DNA of 36,681 nucleotides from Mycobacterium sp. (GTDB lineage Bacteria; Actinomycetota; Actinomycetes; Mycobacteriales; Mycobacteriaceae): assembly GCA_023264735.1 (NCBI GenBank), contig JAHFVD010000017.1, forward strand, positions 1 through 36,681, given 5' to 3'. Under the pieces are notes generated by a model that had not been told where the DNA came from, did not search any database, and saw nothing but the letters and a program-made list of their open reading frames with translations. The position numbers and the translations under genes are program-made. Below are positions 1 through 8,891 of the stretch, one piece after another; within the stretch, counting starts at the first letter, position 1, and each line of letters begins with the position of its first letter.

Positions 1-2
1 GG

Positions 3-362
3 GTTGTCGCGCCGGACTCAGGCCGGGTCCCCGGTGCCTACGTCACCGGCTGGATCAAGCGGGGGCCGAGCGGCCTGATCGGCACAAACAGGGAATGCGC
101 CAAGGCCACGGTTGCCTCGCTCGTCGAGGACTACGTGGCAGGCAAGCTCACCGCGCCGGTTGCCGACCGCGAGTCGATCGAGGCACTGATCCAAGATCGG
201 CTCGGCGCGGACATCGGCGTTGCTGGCTGGTCGCGCATCGATGCAGCCGAGCGGGCAGCGGGCGAGGCAGAGGGTCGCCCGCGAGTCAAGCTGGTCCAAC
301 GTGACCAGCTTCGCGCGGCCGCTGAAGGGTTGGTAACGACTGTCGGCGCAGGGTGCGCCTGA
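3..362 (+). CDS. NADPH-ferredoxin reductase (FprA/FprB type), C-terminal fragment
   Basis: This is the last 119 residues of a gene cut by the window edge. The segment GAYVTGWIKRGPSGLIGTN is the NADP/FAD-proximal signature of the adrenodoxin-reductase-like mycobacterial ferredoxin-NADP reductases. The following helical tail (GVAGWSRIDAAERAAGEAEG, then RPRVKL) is also typical of that family. Such enzymes are cytoplasmic flavoproteins that pass electrons between NADPH and ferredoxins, for example to feed cytochromes P450. The N-terminal FAD domain lies outside the window, so FprA-like and FprB-like (with an extra ferredoxin domain) cannot be told apart. Family assignment is confident; the exact paralogue is not. 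Confidence 0.88.
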   Translation, partial: VVAPDSGRVPGAYVTGWIKRGPSGLIGTNRECAKATVASLVEDYVAGKLTAPVADRESIEALIQDRLGADIGVAGWSRIDAAERAAGEAEGRPRVKLVQRDQLRAAAEGLVTTVGAGCA

Positions 363-476
363 AATTTGGCCCTGGCCCCCGGCTTTCGACGAGTCGCGAT
401 CTGATGGAGTGGCGTTGATGAATAATGGTGCTCTGAACTGCGGATGATTCGGCTTGATCCCAGTAAAGAAGTTCCA

Positions 477-660
477 TCAGTAGGTTTCGGCTGCCGGGAA
501 TCGGTCGCCGAATGTGATCGCAGACGCGTTGAGCGCCGGCTTCCACCGCGTCTTCTATCGTGCCTGCCGACCCCGGTTGGGTCCAGCGATCGAGTGACGA
601 GGTACAGACATTTCAGCGCGGCCTGCTCCGACGGGAAGTGGCCCCGGTGGGCGGGCTGTC
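477..660 (-). pseudogene. IS256-family transposase, decayed C-terminal remnant
   Basis: Read on the minus strand, about 660 to 549 gives GHFPSEQAALKCLYLVTRSL followed by DPTG, the conserved C-terminal stretch of IS256/mutator transposases. The match then continues in another frame from about 548: RWKPALNASAITFGDRFPAA, then ETY and a TGA at 477-479, which is the normal end of that protein. A frameshift near position 549-556 separates the two halves. No inverted repeats or upstream catalytic DDE region are visible, so this is a scar rather than a working element. The rest of 363-788 shows no convincing gene; other open frames there have no recognisable content. Confidence 0.72.
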
Positions 661-788
661 GGGGGGCTGTAGAGGCGACCGGGGCGGAACGCGCGCAGGT
701 AAACGCGAGCCTGGGTCTGCGTCTTGACGGACGGCCCGCATCCGCGACAAGTTATGGCGACAGCCGACCTCAGTCGTGTCACCGGGAG

Positions 789-874
789 TGTCCGAGGGGG
801 GACTTGAACCCCCACGCCCGTTAATAGGGCACTAGCACCTCAAGCTAGCGCGTCTGCCATTCCGCCACTCGGAC
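789..874 (-). tRNA. tRNA-Leu (anticodon GAG)
   Basis: The reverse complement folds as a class II tRNA of 86 nt. The acceptor stem pairs GTCCGAG (868-874) with CTCGGAC (790-796), and 789 is the discriminator A. The anticodon stem CTAGC/GCTAG encloses loop TTGAGGT, placing anticodon GAG at 839-841. A long variable arm with a GCCC/GGGC stem and a T-arm with GTTCAAG follow. The 3' CCA is not encoded. It would read CUC and CUU leucine codons. A TAGCCT hexamer on the minus strand (904-909) is a plausible -10 box. Confidence 0.97.
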
Positions 875-959
875 CTCGCCCCTAGGACAGCCAGGGGCAG
901 CTAAGGCTAACGGATCGAGGTCCGCAGCCCAAAACGGGCCCCAAACGGCTCGAACCCCT

Positions 960-1015
960 CGCCGAACGTAACGCCAGGGCGCAATTCGGATCGCGCCCTG
1001 GCGTTACGTTCGGCG
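960..1015 (-). terminator. perfect 23-bp hairpin, probable terminator of the lipoprotein gene
   Basis: Bases 960-982 and 993-1015 are exact reverse complements (23 bp) around a 10-nt loop (983-992). The structure begins 15 nt past the stop codon of the leftward lipoprotein gene and lies before the leftward tRNA-Leu, where a terminator would sit. No U-tract follows on the minus strand, so it would be a U-less actinobacterial-type terminator or an mRNA 3'-end protecting hairpin. Stem length and perfection are directly seen; function is inferred. Confidence 0.6.
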
Positions 1016-1029
1016 CGTAGGCAGCGAAA

Positions 1030-1719
1030 CTAAGCGCTGGGCAGCCGCCCGGCGATCTGGCCGGCGATCGCACTGGCCGCCGCCGTCGGGCCGTCCAGGC
1101 TGCACGCCTCGACGTCCACCGCGATATTGCTGTGCACGGTCAACGCCCGCTGGCATGCCCAGCGCTGCGGGCTCTGCTGCACCCGCGACACCGCCAGCAC
1201 GTTGTTGTCGGTGCTGGTCTGGCCGACCGACCACACCTGGGGAGGTCCGATCGGCTGCGCGTAGTCGAGTTGCCGGTTGGAGCACGCCGCCCAGCCCCGC
1301 TGCGATGTGGTGAAGAAGTCGTCGGCGGCCTGCGCGCTGGGGAACGCCACCACCGCCTGCACGGCGTAGTGCGACCACTCCGGCGCGGTCGGCGGATCCC
1401 GCAGCACCTGACCGTGCACGGCCGTCGACCCGCTGGTCGCATACACGCCCTGCTGGGCCGCACCGGCGATGGCCAGGCAATTCACGTCGGCGAAGTGGGC
1501 GCTGTCGTTCCAGGCCTTGTTGACGTCGGTGGTGACGACAACGTCGTCGCTGGAGAGTGCCGCACCCACGTCGGGCGCCGACAACAGCAAGGTCGGCAGA
1601 GCATCCGGGCTGGTCAGCGGTACTTTTCCGGCGGGCATCGCGGTCCCCGTGGTGATGGCCGAGCAGCCGCTGACCAACAGGCACAGCGCCGCGGCGAGCA
1701 CGGGGAGGCGGGGAGTCAC
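1030..1719 (-). CDS. lipoprotein with PknH-like extracellular sensor domain
   Basis: The predicted protein has 229 residues. A short basic start and hydrophobic core lead to the lipobox LVSGC, with the lipidated Cys at residue 19, so it should be anchored outside the plasma membrane. The mature part resembles the mycobacterial sensor domain found in the PknH C-terminus and several Lpp/Lpq lipoproteins: an early NCLAI, HYAVQAVVAFPSAQAADDFF in the middle, and paired Cys residues (WAACSN, WACQRAL, EACSLDG) that probably form disulfides. The GTG at 1719 was chosen; a TTG at 1731 would add four residues. The ligand is unknown. It is divergent from the M20 peptidase gene and is followed by the 960-1015 hairpin. 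Confidence 0.82.
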   Translation of the reverse strand: MTPRLPVLAAALCLLVSGCSAITTGTAMPAGKVPLTSPDALPTLLLSAPDVGAALSSDDVVVTTDVNKAWNDSAHFADVNCLAIAGAAQQGVYATSGSTAVHGQVLRDPPTAPEWSHYAVQAVVAFPSAQAADDFFTTSQRGWAACSNRQLDYAQPIGPPQVWSVGQTSTDNNVLAVSRVQQSPQRWACQRALTVHSNIAVDVEACSLDGPTAAASAIAGQIAGRLPSA

Positions 1720-1833
1720 CCGGTAAATCAAACCCTATATCGGCGTGTTGCGCGAGTGGTTGAAGGGAAACTTGTGATAATGCCCGACCTCCGCGCCCAC
1801 GGGCTCGCCGCGCCAGTGGTAGGAAAGGGGACT

Positions 1834-3159
1834 GTGACTCAACCCGTGGACGAGGTCGTCGATCTCGTCAGCGCCCTGATCCGGTTCGACACCTCCAACA
1901 CCGGTGAGCTGGCCACCACCAAGGGTGAGGCTGAGTGTGCCCTCTGGGTCGCCGAGCAGCTCTCCGCGGTGGGGTACGCGACCGAGTACGTCGAGTCCGG
2001 CGCACCGGGCCGCGGCAACGTCTTCGCCCGTCTCCACGGCGCCGACCGCAGCCGCGGCGCGCTGCTGATCCACGGCCACCTCGACGTCGTTCCCGCCGAG
2101 CCGGCGGATTGGAGCGTGCATCCCTTCTCCGGCGCCGTCGCCGACGGCTATGTCTGGGGTCGCGGCGCGGTCGACATGAAGGACATGTGCGGCATGATGA
2201 TCGCCGTCGCCAGGCACTTCAAGCGGGCCGGCATTGTCCCGCCGCGCGATCTGGTGTTCGCCTTCGTCGCCGACGAGGAGCATGGCGGTACCTACGGCGC
2301 GCAGTGGTTGGTGGACAACCGTCCCGACCTGTTCGAGGGCATCACCGAGGCCATCGGCGAGGTGGGTGGCTTCTCACTCACGGTGCCGCACAAGGACGGC
2401 GGGGAGCGCAGGCTCTACCTCATCGAGACCGCCGAAAAAGGGCTGTCGTGGATGCGGCTGACCGCCCGCGGCCGGGCCGGCCACGGCTCGATGGTGCACG
2501 ACGACAACGCCGTCACCGCGATCGCCGAGGCCGTCGCACGCCTGGGCCGTCACCAATTCCCTTTGGTGCTTACCGATTCCGTGGAACAGTTCCTCACCGC
2601 GGTCGCCGAGGAGACCGGCTACAGCTTCGACCCGAGCTCGCCGGATCTCGAGGGCGCGATCGCCAAGCTCGGCGGCATCGCCCGGATCGTCGGCGCGACC
2701 CTGCGTGACACCGCCAACCCCACCATGCTCAAGGCCGGCTACAAGGCCAACGTCATCCCGCAGACCGCCGAGGCCGTCATCGACTGCCGGGTGCTGCCCG
2801 GGCGCAAGGAAGCCTTCGAGCGCGAGATCGACGAGCTCATCGGTCCCGACGTCACCCGCTCCTGGGAGCGGGACCTGCCGTCCTACGAGACGACGTTCGA
2901 CGGCGACCTCGTCGACGCGATGAATGACGCACTGCTGGCAGTCGATCCGGGAGCCCGGACGGTGCCATACATGCTGTCCGGTGGGACGGATGCGAAAGCC
3001 TTTGCCCGCCTTGGTATCCGCTGCTTCGGATTCATCCCGCTTCGGCTGCCGCCGGAGCTGGACTTCGCGGCGCTGTTCCACGGCATCGACGAGCGGGTAC
3101 CCGTGGACGCGCTGCATTTCGGCGTCCGCGTGCTCGAGCATTTCCTGAAGAACTGCTGA
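1834..3159 (+). CDS. M20/M25/M40 family metallopeptidase (Rv2141c-like)
   Basis: This cytoplasmic dizinc amidohydrolase has 441 residues, the usual length. Metal ligands are visible: HGHLDVV (His80, His82, Asp84), [10 protein letters not shown], the ADEEHGG pair Glu148-Glu149 (catalytic base and ligand), and a late FHGIDERV histidine. The dimerisation insert begins around [15 protein letters not shown]. The M. tuberculosis homologue is often called dapE2, but desuccinylase specificity is not established by sequence; acylated amino acids or dipeptides are possible substrates. The GTG at 1834 is preceded by AGGAAAGG at 1821-1828 and matches the family N-terminus. An ATG at 1780 is an alternative; the open frame further upstream is antisense to the lipoprotein. 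A PEBP gene follows after 25 nt. Confidence 0.92.
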   Translation: MTQPVDEVVDLVSALIRFDTSNTGELATTKGEAECALWVAEQLSAVGYATEYVESGAPGRGNVFARLHGADRSRGALLIHGHLDVVPAEPADWSVHPFSGAVADGYVWGRGAVDMKDMCGMMIAVARHFKRAGIVPPRDLVFAFVADEEHGGTYGAQWLVDNRPDLFEGITEAIGEVGGFSLTVPHKDGGERRLYLIETAEKGLSWMRLTARGRAGHGSMVHDDNAVTAIAEAVARLGRHQFPLVLTDSVEQFLTAVAEETGYSFDPSSPDLEGAIAKLGGIARIVGATLRDTANPTMLKAGYKANVIPQTAEAVIDCRVLPGRKEAFEREIDELIGPDVTRSWERDLPSYETTFDGDLVDAMNDALLAVDPGARTVPYMLSGGTDAKAFARLGIRCFGFIPLRLPPELDFAALFHGIDERVPVDALHFGVRVLEHFLKNC

Positions 3160-3184
3160 CCCACCACGAAAGGAAGCCCGTCAC

Positions 3185-3715
3185 ATGGCATTTCCCTACA
3201 ACCCCTACGAGTTTCTGCCTGCGCTGCCCGGTTTCACGCTGACCAGCAACGACATCACCGACGGACAGCCGCTGAAGAACGCTCAGGTCAGCGGCATCAT
3301 GGGCGCCGGCGGCGAGGATGTCTCGCCGCAGCTGAGCTGGTCGGGGTTCCCGGAGGAGACCCGCAGCTTCGCCGTCACCGTCTACGACCCCGACGCCCCC
3401 ACCGCGTCCGGCTTCTGGCACTGGGCGGTGGCCAACCTGCCGGCCACCGTCACCGAACTGCCGACCGGTATCGGTGACGGTTCGCTGCTGCCCGGCGACG
3501 CGGTGACGCTCGTCAACGACGCCGGTATCCGCCGCTTCCTGGGTGCCGCTCCGCCGGCCGGGCACGGCTACCACCGCTACTACGTCGCCGTGCACGCGGT
3601 GAAGGTGGAGAAGCTGGAGCTCTCCGAGGACGCCAGCCCGGCCTATCTCGGGTTCAACCTGTTTATGAATTCGATTGCCCGCGCTGTCATTCACGGCACC
3701 TACGAACAAAATTAA
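3185..3715 (+). CDS. PEBP/RKIP family protein, YbhB/TB18.6-like (Rv2140c)
   Basis: A 176-residue cytoplasmic phosphatidylethanolamine-binding-protein fold. The ligand-pocket signature [20 protein letters not shown] is intact, as is the later [14 protein letters not shown] strand, which corresponds to the second conserved PEBP motif. The mycobacterial homologue TB18.6 is structurally known but lacks a firm role; anion or small-molecule binding is the general property. AGGAAG at 3170-3175 is a good ribosome binding site for ATG 3185. It sits in an operon between the M20 peptidase and a secreted hydrolase whose start overlaps its 3' end. Confidence 0.95.
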   Translation: MAFPYNPYEFLPALPGFTLTSNDITDGQPLKNAQVSGIMGAGGEDVSPQLSWSGFPEETRSFAVTVYDPDAPTASGFWHWAVANLPATVTELPTGIGDGSLLPGDAVTLVNDAGIRRFLGAAPPAGHGYHRYYVAVHAVKVEKLELSEDASPAYLGFNLFMNSIARAVIHGTYEQN

Positions 3716-5213
3716 GGTCCTTGCCGCGCTGGCGGCCATCGCGTTGGTGGCCGGCTGCAGCACGGCGGTCGAGGGAGAGCCTCAGGCAACGACACCGGCG
3801 CTGGGTCCACCGGCGCCGGTGGCGTGGTCGCCGTGCCACGACGTCGATGGCGCTGACGACGCTCCGGCTGGTGCCGAATGCGGCCAGGTTGAGGTGCCCG
3901 TCGACTACGCAGAAGCGAATGGCGACATCGCCCATCTGGCGCTCATCCGGTTTCCCGCGACCGGCCCGAAGATCGGCTCACTTGTCGTCAATCCGGGAGG
4001 GCCGGGCGGCTCGGGTGTCGACGCGGCCATCAAGTTGGTGAAGTCGCTGCCGCAGGATGTTCGTCAGCGGTTCGACTTCGTCGGATTCGACCCTCGCGGC
4101 GTCGGCGCGTCGACTCCGGCGTTGTGGTGCAACTCCGATGCGGACAACGATGCCAATCGTGCCGACCCTCAGGTCGACTACAGCCCCGGTGGTGTCACCC
4201 ACATCGAGAACATCGAGAAACAGTTCGCGGGGCGGTGTTTGGACAAGATGGGCACCGACTTCCTGGCCAATATCGGGACAGTCAATGTCGCCAGGGATCT
4301 CGATCGGATCCGGATGACGCTTGGCGACGAGAAGCTGAATTATCTCGGCTTTTCGTACGGCACTGACATCGGCTCGACCTATGCCGAGGCATATCCCGAC
4401 AAGGTGCGGGCAATGGTCCTCGACGGTGCTGTCGACCCCAATGCCGACCCGATCCAGGCCAGCATCGACCAGGCGGCTGGCTTCCAGAAGGCATTCAATG
4501 ACTACGTCGCCGATTGCGTGAACGACGCCAGTTGCCCGCTCGGCACCGACCCCGCCAAGGCCGTCGACGTCTACCACCACTTGGTGGATCCGTTGGTGGC
4601 CAAGCCCGCTGACACCATCGATCCCCGGGGGCTGGGCTACAGCGACGCGATCACCGGAACGCTGATGGCGCTGTACTCGCCGACGATGTGGTCGACTCTC
4701 AGCTACGGGCTGGCCGAGTTGACCGACGGGCGTGGCGACGTGCTCCTGCGGCTGGCCGACGCATACTTCAACCGCGACAAGCACGGCCACTACACGAATG
4801 CCAATGACGTTCAGAACGCCGTCAATTGCGTCGATGAACCCCCCAACACCGACCGGGCCAAGGCCGTCGACAAAGACCGGCAGCTGCGACAGTTGGCACC
4901 CTTCGCCACCTATGGGCAGTTCACCGCCAACGCGCCCCTGGACGTGTGTGCGTTCTGGCCGGTGCCACCATCCAGCGGCCCGCACACCGTGTCCGTGCCG
5001 GGCCTTCCGCCGGTGTTGGTGGTCTCCACCACCCACGATCCGGCGACGCCGTATCAAGCTGGTGTCGAGTTGGCTGGGGAGCTCGGGGGCCGGTTACTGA
5101 CCTACGACGGCACGCAACACACTGTCGCATTCCGAGGCCGAGCCTGCGTCGACAACTACGTGGCGGCCTACCTGATCGACCTCACCCTGCCGCCACCGGA
5201 TTCGCGATGCTGA
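3675..5213 (+). CDS. secreted alpha/beta hydrolase lipoprotein, Hip1/CaeA-like tripeptidyl aminopeptidase family
   Basis: The 512-residue protein has a lipoprotein signal ([17 protein letters not shown], Cys28). The mature enzyme carries the oxyanion-hole motif NPGGPGGSG, the nucleophile elbow GFSYGT, a late TTHDPATPY aspartate and a THTVAF histidine, completing Ser-Asp-His. This is the arrangement of the Streptomyces tripeptidyl aminopeptidase and mycobacterial CaeA/Hip1 families, which cleave peptides or esters at the cell envelope. Several Cys residues fit disulfides in an exported protein. The start is uncertain: no ATG or GTG lies before the signal peptide, and the TTG at 3675 lies inside the PEBP gene, overlapping it by 41 nt. 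Translational coupling is likely. Confidence 0.87.
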   Translation: MPALSFTAPTNKIKVLAALAAIALVAGCSTAVEGEPQATTPALGPPAPVAWSPCHDVDGADDAPAGAECGQVEVPVDYAEANGDIAHLALIRFPATGPKIGSLVVNPGGPGGSGVDAAIKLVKSLPQDVRQRFDFVGFDPRGVGASTPALWCNSDADNDANRADPQVDYSPGGVTHIENIEKQFAGRCLDKMGTDFLANIGTVNVARDLDRIRMTLGDEKLNYLGFSYGTDIGSTYAEAYPDKVRAMVLDGAVDPNADPIQASIDQAAGFQKAFNDYVADCVNDASCPLGTDPAKAVDVYHHLVDPLVAKPADTIDPRGLGYSDAITGTLMALYSPTMWSTLSYGLAELTDGRGDVLLRLADAYFNRDKHGHYTNANDVQNAVNCVDEPPNTDRAKAVDKDRQLRQLAPFATYGQFTANAPLDVCAFWPVPPSSGPHTVSVPGLPPVLVVSTTHDPATPYQAGVELAGELGGRLLTYDGTQHTVAFRGRACVDNYVAAYLIDLTLPPPDSRC

Positions 5214-5222
5214 GCGGTGGGG

Positions 5223-6287
5223 CTAGCGGGCCGCCGACCCGACCGCCTCGGCCAATGAACCGAAGCCGCCTGCGCGCAGCCGCACGGCGATACCGTCGTG
5301 AATCTGCTTGGCCCACAAGCCACCGCCGTAGATGAACCCGGTGTAGCCCTGCAGCAGAGACGCCCCTGCAGTGATGCGCTCCCAGGCGTCGTCCGCGGTT
5401 TCGATACCGCCCACACTGATCAGCACCAGGTCGCTGCCGACGCGGCCGTACAGCCGGCGCAGGATCTCCAGCGCCCGCCGCGCCACCGGCGCACCCGAGA
5501 TCCCGCCGGCTCCGAGGTCGTCGACACCGGGTGTGCGCAGACCGGCCCGCGAGATCGTCGTGTTGGTCGCCACGATGCCGGCCAGCCCCAGTTCCACCGC
5601 CAGGTCGGCGACAGCGTCGACGTCCTCGTCGGACAGATCGGGGGCGATCTTCACCAGCACCGGGGTGGTGGTTTCTTCCAGCACGGCCGACAGAATCGGC
5701 CGCAGCGACTCCACCGCCTGCAGGTCGCGCAGCCCGGGAGTGTTGGGGGAGCTGACGTTCACCACCACGTAGTCGGCCAGGGGGCCGAGAAGCCGTGCGC
5801 TGGCCCGGTAATCGTCGGCGGCTAGCTCCGGTGGGGTGACCTTGGACTTGCCGATGTTGACCCCGACGGGCGCCTCGGGGTGGTGGCGGGCCAGCTGCAG
5901 TGCGAGCTGCCCGGCACCGTGGTTGTTGAACCCCATCCGGTTGAGCAGCGCCCGGTCCTCGGGCAGGCGGAACAGCCGCGGCTGCGGGTTGCCCGGCTGC
6001 GCTTGGGCGGTCACGGTGCCCACCTCGGCGTAGCCGAATCCCAACGTCTCCCAGGTGTTCAGGCCCAGGCCGTCCTTGTCGAAGCCGGCGGCCAGCCCGA
6101 GCGGGCCGGGGAACCGTACCCCGAACACCGTGCTGGCCAGCACCGGATCCTGCGGGGCGAGCCGGCGGCGCAACGGCTTGCGGGTCAGCTCAGTGGCCGT
6201 GGCGGCGCGCAACGAGCCGAAGACCAGCGTGTGGATACGTTCGGCGGGCACCAGGAAGAACGCCCGCCGCAGCGCTGCGTAGATCAC
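5223..6287 (-). CDS. pyrD: dihydroorotate dehydrogenase (quinone), class 2
   Basis: The 354-residue enzyme oxidises dihydroorotate to orotate in pyrimidine synthesis, passing electrons through FMN to membrane quinones. The N-terminal amphipathic helix segment ([20 protein letters not shown]) is the membrane-associating part of class 2 enzymes. Motifs: [27 protein letters not shown] with the catalytic serine, [14 protein letters not shown], and [13 protein letters not shown] plus GYTGFIYGG for FMN phosphate. The GTG at 6287 shares a GTGA overlap with the stop of the DUF5703 gene, fixing the start. The larger open frame upstream is out of register with known PyrD proteins. It faces the alpha/beta hydrolase with a 9-nt gap. 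Confidence 0.97.
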   Translation of the reverse strand: MIYAALRRAFFLVPAERIHTLVFGSLRAATATELTRKPLRRRLAPQDPVLASTVFGVRFPGPLGLAAGFDKDGLGLNTWETLGFGYAEVGTVTAQAQPGNPQPRLFRLPEDRALLNRMGFNNHGAGQLALQLARHHPEAPVGVNIGKSKVTPPELAADDYRASARLLGPLADYVVVNVSSPNTPGLRDLQAVESLRPILSAVLEETTTPVLVKIAPDLSDEDVDAVADLAVELGLAGIVATNTTISRAGLRTPGVDDLGAGGISGAPVARRALEILRRLYGRVGSDLVLISVGGIETADDAWERITAGASLLQGYTGFIYGGGLWAKQIHDGIAVRLRAGGFGSLAEAVGSAAR

Positions 6288-6538
6288 AGCGCGGGTTGGT
6301 CGGCGGTCTGACCGTTGAGACGAGACTTCTTGCGCCGCAGGAGAACTCGTCGACTGCCGTCGGTATAGAGTCGCACCCTGGTCAGCTCCCAGCCGCGGTA
6401 TTCGGCCTCGATGGACAATCGCGTCGACGCCGTGACACGGGTGACGTCCGGTGGCAGCCGCAGGGGAATCCACTCGTAGTCGTCGGACAGCTCGACTTCC
6501 CAGCTCGCCGGCATCCGGCCCCGGTGTGCCGCACTCAC
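6284..6538 (-). CDS. DUF5703 family small protein
   Basis: An 84-residue soluble protein of unknown function. The core [20 protein letters not shown] followed by [20 protein letters not shown] is characteristic of the actinobacterial DUF5703 family; the C-terminus is strongly basic ([13 protein letters not shown]). It is tied on both sides by 4-base GTGA overlaps: its GTG (6536-6538) overlaps the lppL stop, and its TGA (6284-6286) overlaps the pyrD start. That coupling implies coordinated translation of all three. An internal ATG at 6514 is an alternative start. No catalytic motif is evident. Confidence 0.85.
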   Translation of the reverse strand: MSAAHRGRMPASWEVELSDDYEWIPLRLPPDVTRVTASTRLSIEAEYRGWELTRVRLYTDGSRRVLLRRKKSRLNGQTADQPAL

Positions 6539-7566
6539 CGGGCACCGGCCGCGTTGCGGATCACCTGCACGCCGGCACCCGTTGCCGACACGACATACAA
6601 CGTGTCGGACGAATCGTCGAAAGCCAGCGAGTTCGGTTGCTGCACGGTCGGGTAACGCACCCTTTCCACAGGGATACCAGTCGTTAAATCGTAACCAACA
6701 ACCATATTCGCCGCGGTCTGAGAAACCCACGCCAAATTTCGCGATCCGGCCAGACCGTACGGCGCCTGGGGGACCGGGTAGGCCTGCCGCTCGATCAGCG
6801 GGTCGACACCGAACACCAGCAACTGGCCACCGCGGGTGTCGGTCACCAGCACTCGGCCCATCGGGTCGGCCGCCAAGGAGGTGGCCCCTTCGCCGGCGCG
6901 CAGCGCCTGCTGGGTGCGGCCGTCGCTGTTCAGCGACGTCACCGACGTCTGGCCGCGGTCGAGGACGACGGCGTTGTTCCCCTCGGTGACGATGGCGTCG
7001 ACGCGCGCGAAGACCTTCACCTTCTCGGCCACCGCGGATTCCGAGCCCAGGGTGTAGGCGGTGCCGTCGGCGCTGCCGAGGACCAGTCGGCCGTCGGCGC
7101 GCCGGGCGATCGCGGTGAAGTCGGTGTCGGTTTCGTCGTTGATCGACACCGGTGTCACGGAACCCGCCGCCAAATCGACGGTGACGTAGCCACCCCGGGT
7201 CGACAGATACGCCGAGCCCTGGTCGTCGCCGGTGAGTGCGGTTGCCGGGCCGGGCAGGGTGAGCTCGCGGGTGCCGCCTGAGACGGCGAACAGCGTCAGC
7301 GTCGACGGTGACTGCGGATCGACACCGGGGGCCAGGACCGCCAGCGAGCCGGTGCGTTCGTCGAAGATCGCGGTTGCCGGCCGCCCGCCGAGGGGTAGCA
7401 GCTCACCGGCCGGGTGGGTCAAAGCGGGTGGCGACACGGCGGGGGCGGCCGGCTCGATGGTCGGCGGCGGCGCGGTCAGCGGATTCGACGAGCATCCGAC
7501 CGTGATCGCGGCGAACGCCAGAAACACCGCGGTTGACCTGCGCAAACAGGCTCTGTTTACGAGCAT
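6535..7566 (-). CDS. lppL: LppL-like lipoprotein with beta-propeller-like repeats
   Basis: The 343-residue protein has an Arg-rich start, a hydrophobic segment and a lipobox-like AAITVGC (Cys25); Thr at -3 is slightly unusual but tolerable. The mature part repeats short motifs of the kind found in beta-propellers: [69 protein letters not shown]. It is probably an extracytoplasmic membrane-anchored propeller. Position beside pyrD matches Rv2138 (lppL). ATG 7566 was chosen because it precedes the signal peptide directly. It is first in the operon with DUF5703 and pyrD; a TAGACT -10 candidate lies at 7631-7636. Function unknown. Confidence 0.88.
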   Translation of the reverse strand: MLVNRACLRRSTAVFLAFAAITVGCSSNPLTAPPPTIEPAAPAVSPPALTHPAGELLPLGGRPATAIFDERTGSLAVLAPGVDPQSPSTLTLFAVSGGTRELTLPGPATALTGDDQGSAYLSTRGGYVTVDLAAGSVTPVSINDETDTDFTAIARRADGRLVLGSADGTAYTLGSESAVAEKVKVFARVDAIVTEGNNAVVLDRGQTSVTSLNSDGRTQQALRAGEGATSLAADPMGRVLVTDTRGGQLLVFGVDPLIERQAYPVPQAPYGLAGSRNLAWVSQTAANMVVGYDLTTGIPVERVRYPTVQQPNSLAFDDSSDTLYVVSATGAGVQVIRNAAGAR

Positions 7567-7630
7567 TGTCAACGGGTAGCCCTTGGACGTCGCACGGTCG
7601 AGCAATCAAGTCGCCCTCTGTCGATCAGGA

Positions 7631-7636
7631 AGTCTA
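7631..7636 (-). promoter_or_regulatory. candidate -10 box for the lppL-DUF5703-pyrD operon
   Basis: On the minus strand this reads TAGACT, a good TANNNT mycobacterial -10 hexamer, in the divergent intergenic space. No convincing -35 hexamer at 16-18 nt is seen. The same hexamer appears before metH. Confidence 0.35.
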
Positions 7637-7694
7637 GGCGTGCGAGGTCGAGACAAATTGCCGCCTTTGTCTTCTCTCGCCCCGTAACTCGCGT

Positions 7695-7706
7695 TATGGT
7701 GTCCTG
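7695..7706 (+). promoter_or_regulatory. candidate -10 (TATGGT) for a leaderless transcript
   Basis: TATGGT at 7695-7700 is followed after exactly six bases by the ATG at 7707, so transcription would start at or within a base of the start codon. Leaderless mRNAs are common in mycobacteria. No clear -35. Confidence 0.42.
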
Positions 7707-8018
7707 ATGACGTTGGCCGTGACTCCCGAGTCCGACAGGCGCGAGTTTGCTATCGAGGACATTTCCACTGGTGTATTCGCCAGCGGATTTGGCCACCTCG
7801 GTGATGGCCGGAGCTTTTCCTTCCAGGTCCACCGCGGCCAGCTCCTCGTCGAGGTCTACCACCCTCGCCTCGCCGGCCCGGTGCCGCACGAGGAGGACGT
7901 GGTGGCGACCACAGCCCGCAGCCTCACCGACTTCGACGTCGATGACGAGCGCAGCCTGACTGCTGCCGTGCGTGATGCCGTGGCGGCCGCCCAGCCGGTG
8001 GCCCGCGCCGCGCGCTGA
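7707..8018 (+). CDS. conserved hypothetical protein in the Rv2137c position
   Basis: A 103-residue protein without signal peptide or membrane segment and with no recognisable enzyme motif. Two regions stand out: EFAIEDISTGVFASGFGHLG followed by GRSFSFQVHRGQLLVEVYHP, which reads as consecutive beta strands, and an acidic C-terminal helical part (DDERSLTAAVRDAVAAAQPV). The position between lppL and uppP matches a conserved hypothetical in M. tuberculosis. No ribosome binding site precedes the ATG, consistent with a leaderless transcript. Function unknown. Confidence 0.75.
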   Translation: MTLAVTPESDRREFAIEDISTGVFASGFGHLGDGRSFSFQVHRGQLLVEVYHPRLAGPVPHEEDVVATTARSLTDFDVDDERSLTAAVRDAVAAAQPVARAAR

Positions 8019-8036
8019 TCTTTCAGGTCTATCCAG

Positions 8037-8048
8037 TACGGTCGGCGC
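8037..8048 (+). promoter_or_regulatory. candidate -10 (TACGGT) for leaderless uppP mRNA
   Basis: TACGGT at 8037-8042 lies six bases before the uppP GTG at 8049, predicting a transcript that begins at the start codon. No Shine-Dalgarno-like sequence is present. No strong -35. Confidence 0.4.
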
Positions 8049-8891
8049 GTGGAGCCGATGTCGTGGTTACAGGTCGTCGTTTTGTCGATCGTCCAGGGTC
8101 TGACGGAATTCCTGCCGATCTCATCGTCGGGGCACCTGGCGATCGTCTCGCGGGTGTTCTTCTCGGCCGACGCGGGAGCGTCCTTCACGGCGGTGTCCCA
8201 GCTGGGCACCGAGGCCGCCGTGCTGGTGTATTTCGCGCGTGACATCGGACGGATCCTCAAAGCCTGGTTCAACGGGCTGTTCGTGAAATCCCACCGCGAC
8301 AACGTCGACTACCGGATGGGCTGGTACGTCATCATCGGCAGCATCCCGATCGCGGTGTTCGGACTCTTGTTCAAAGACGAGATCCGTTCCAGCGTCCGCA
8401 ATCTCTGGGTGACGGCCACCGCATTGCTGGTCTTTTCCGCGGTGATCGCCGCCGCCGAGTACGTCGGCAAACAGACCCGCCATGTCGAGCAACTGACGTG
8501 GAAAGACGGCCTGCTCGTCGGTCTGGCGCAGTGTCTGGCCCTGGTTCCCGGGGTCTCCCGATCGGGCGCGACGATCAGCGCCGGCCTGTTCCTGGGGTTG
8601 GATCGCCCGCTGTCGGCGAGATTCGGCTTCCTGCTTGCCATTCCGGCGGTATTCGCCTCGGGGCTGTTCTCGTTGCCCGACGCGTTCCATCCGGTGACCG
8701 AGGGGATGAGCGCCACCGGGCTGCAATTGCTGGTGTCGGTGATCATCACGTTCGTCATCGGCTACGCGGCGATCGCCTGGCTGCTGCGCTTCGTCGCCAA
8801 CCACGCGATGTACTGGTTCGTCGGCTACCGGGTGGCGGTGGCGTTGGTGGTGATGGCGCTGCTGGCGACTGGGGTGGTGGCTGCCGCATGA
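8049..8891 (+). CDS. uppP: undecaprenyl-diphosphatase (BacA/UppP)
   Basis: The 280-residue integral membrane protein dephosphorylates C55/decaprenyl pyrophosphate, recycling the lipid carrier for peptidoglycan and arabinogalactan, and confers bacitracin tolerance. Both inverted-topology signatures are intact: [15 protein letters not shown] (residues 16-30, catalytic Glu20 and Ser-rich loop) and [13 protein letters not shown] in the second half. Around seven or eight hydrophobic helices are visible, ending with the valine/alanine-rich C-terminus. GTG 8049 is preferred; an ATG lies three codons inside. The stop overlaps the following phosphatase gene as ATGA, so the two are translationally coupled. 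Confidence 0.97.
   Translation: MEPMSWLQVVVLSIVQGLTEFLPISSSGHLAIVSRVFFSADAGASFTAVSQLGTEAAVLVYFARDIGRILKAWFNGLFVKSHRDNVDYRMGWYVIIGSIPIAVFGLLFKDEIRSSVRNLWVTATALLVFSAVIAAAEYVGKQTRHVEQLTWKDGLLVGLAQCLALVPGVSRSGATISAGLFLGLDRPLSARFGFLLAIPAVFASGLFSLPDAFHPVTEGMSATGLQLLVSVIITFVIGYAAIAWLLRFVANHAMYWFVGYRVAVALVVMALLATGVVAAA

Noticed and set aside
789..874. tRNA-Leu as an attachment site of an integrated island
   Set aside because: No integrase, no direct repeat of the tRNA 3' end and only core genes on one side; the transposase remnant is not a tyrosine integrase.
1132..1833. Long + strand open frame leading into the M20 peptidase
   Set aside because: It is antisense to the lipoprotein gene, its translation is low-complexity Arg/His/Gly, and a good ribosome binding site and family N-terminus lie at 1834.
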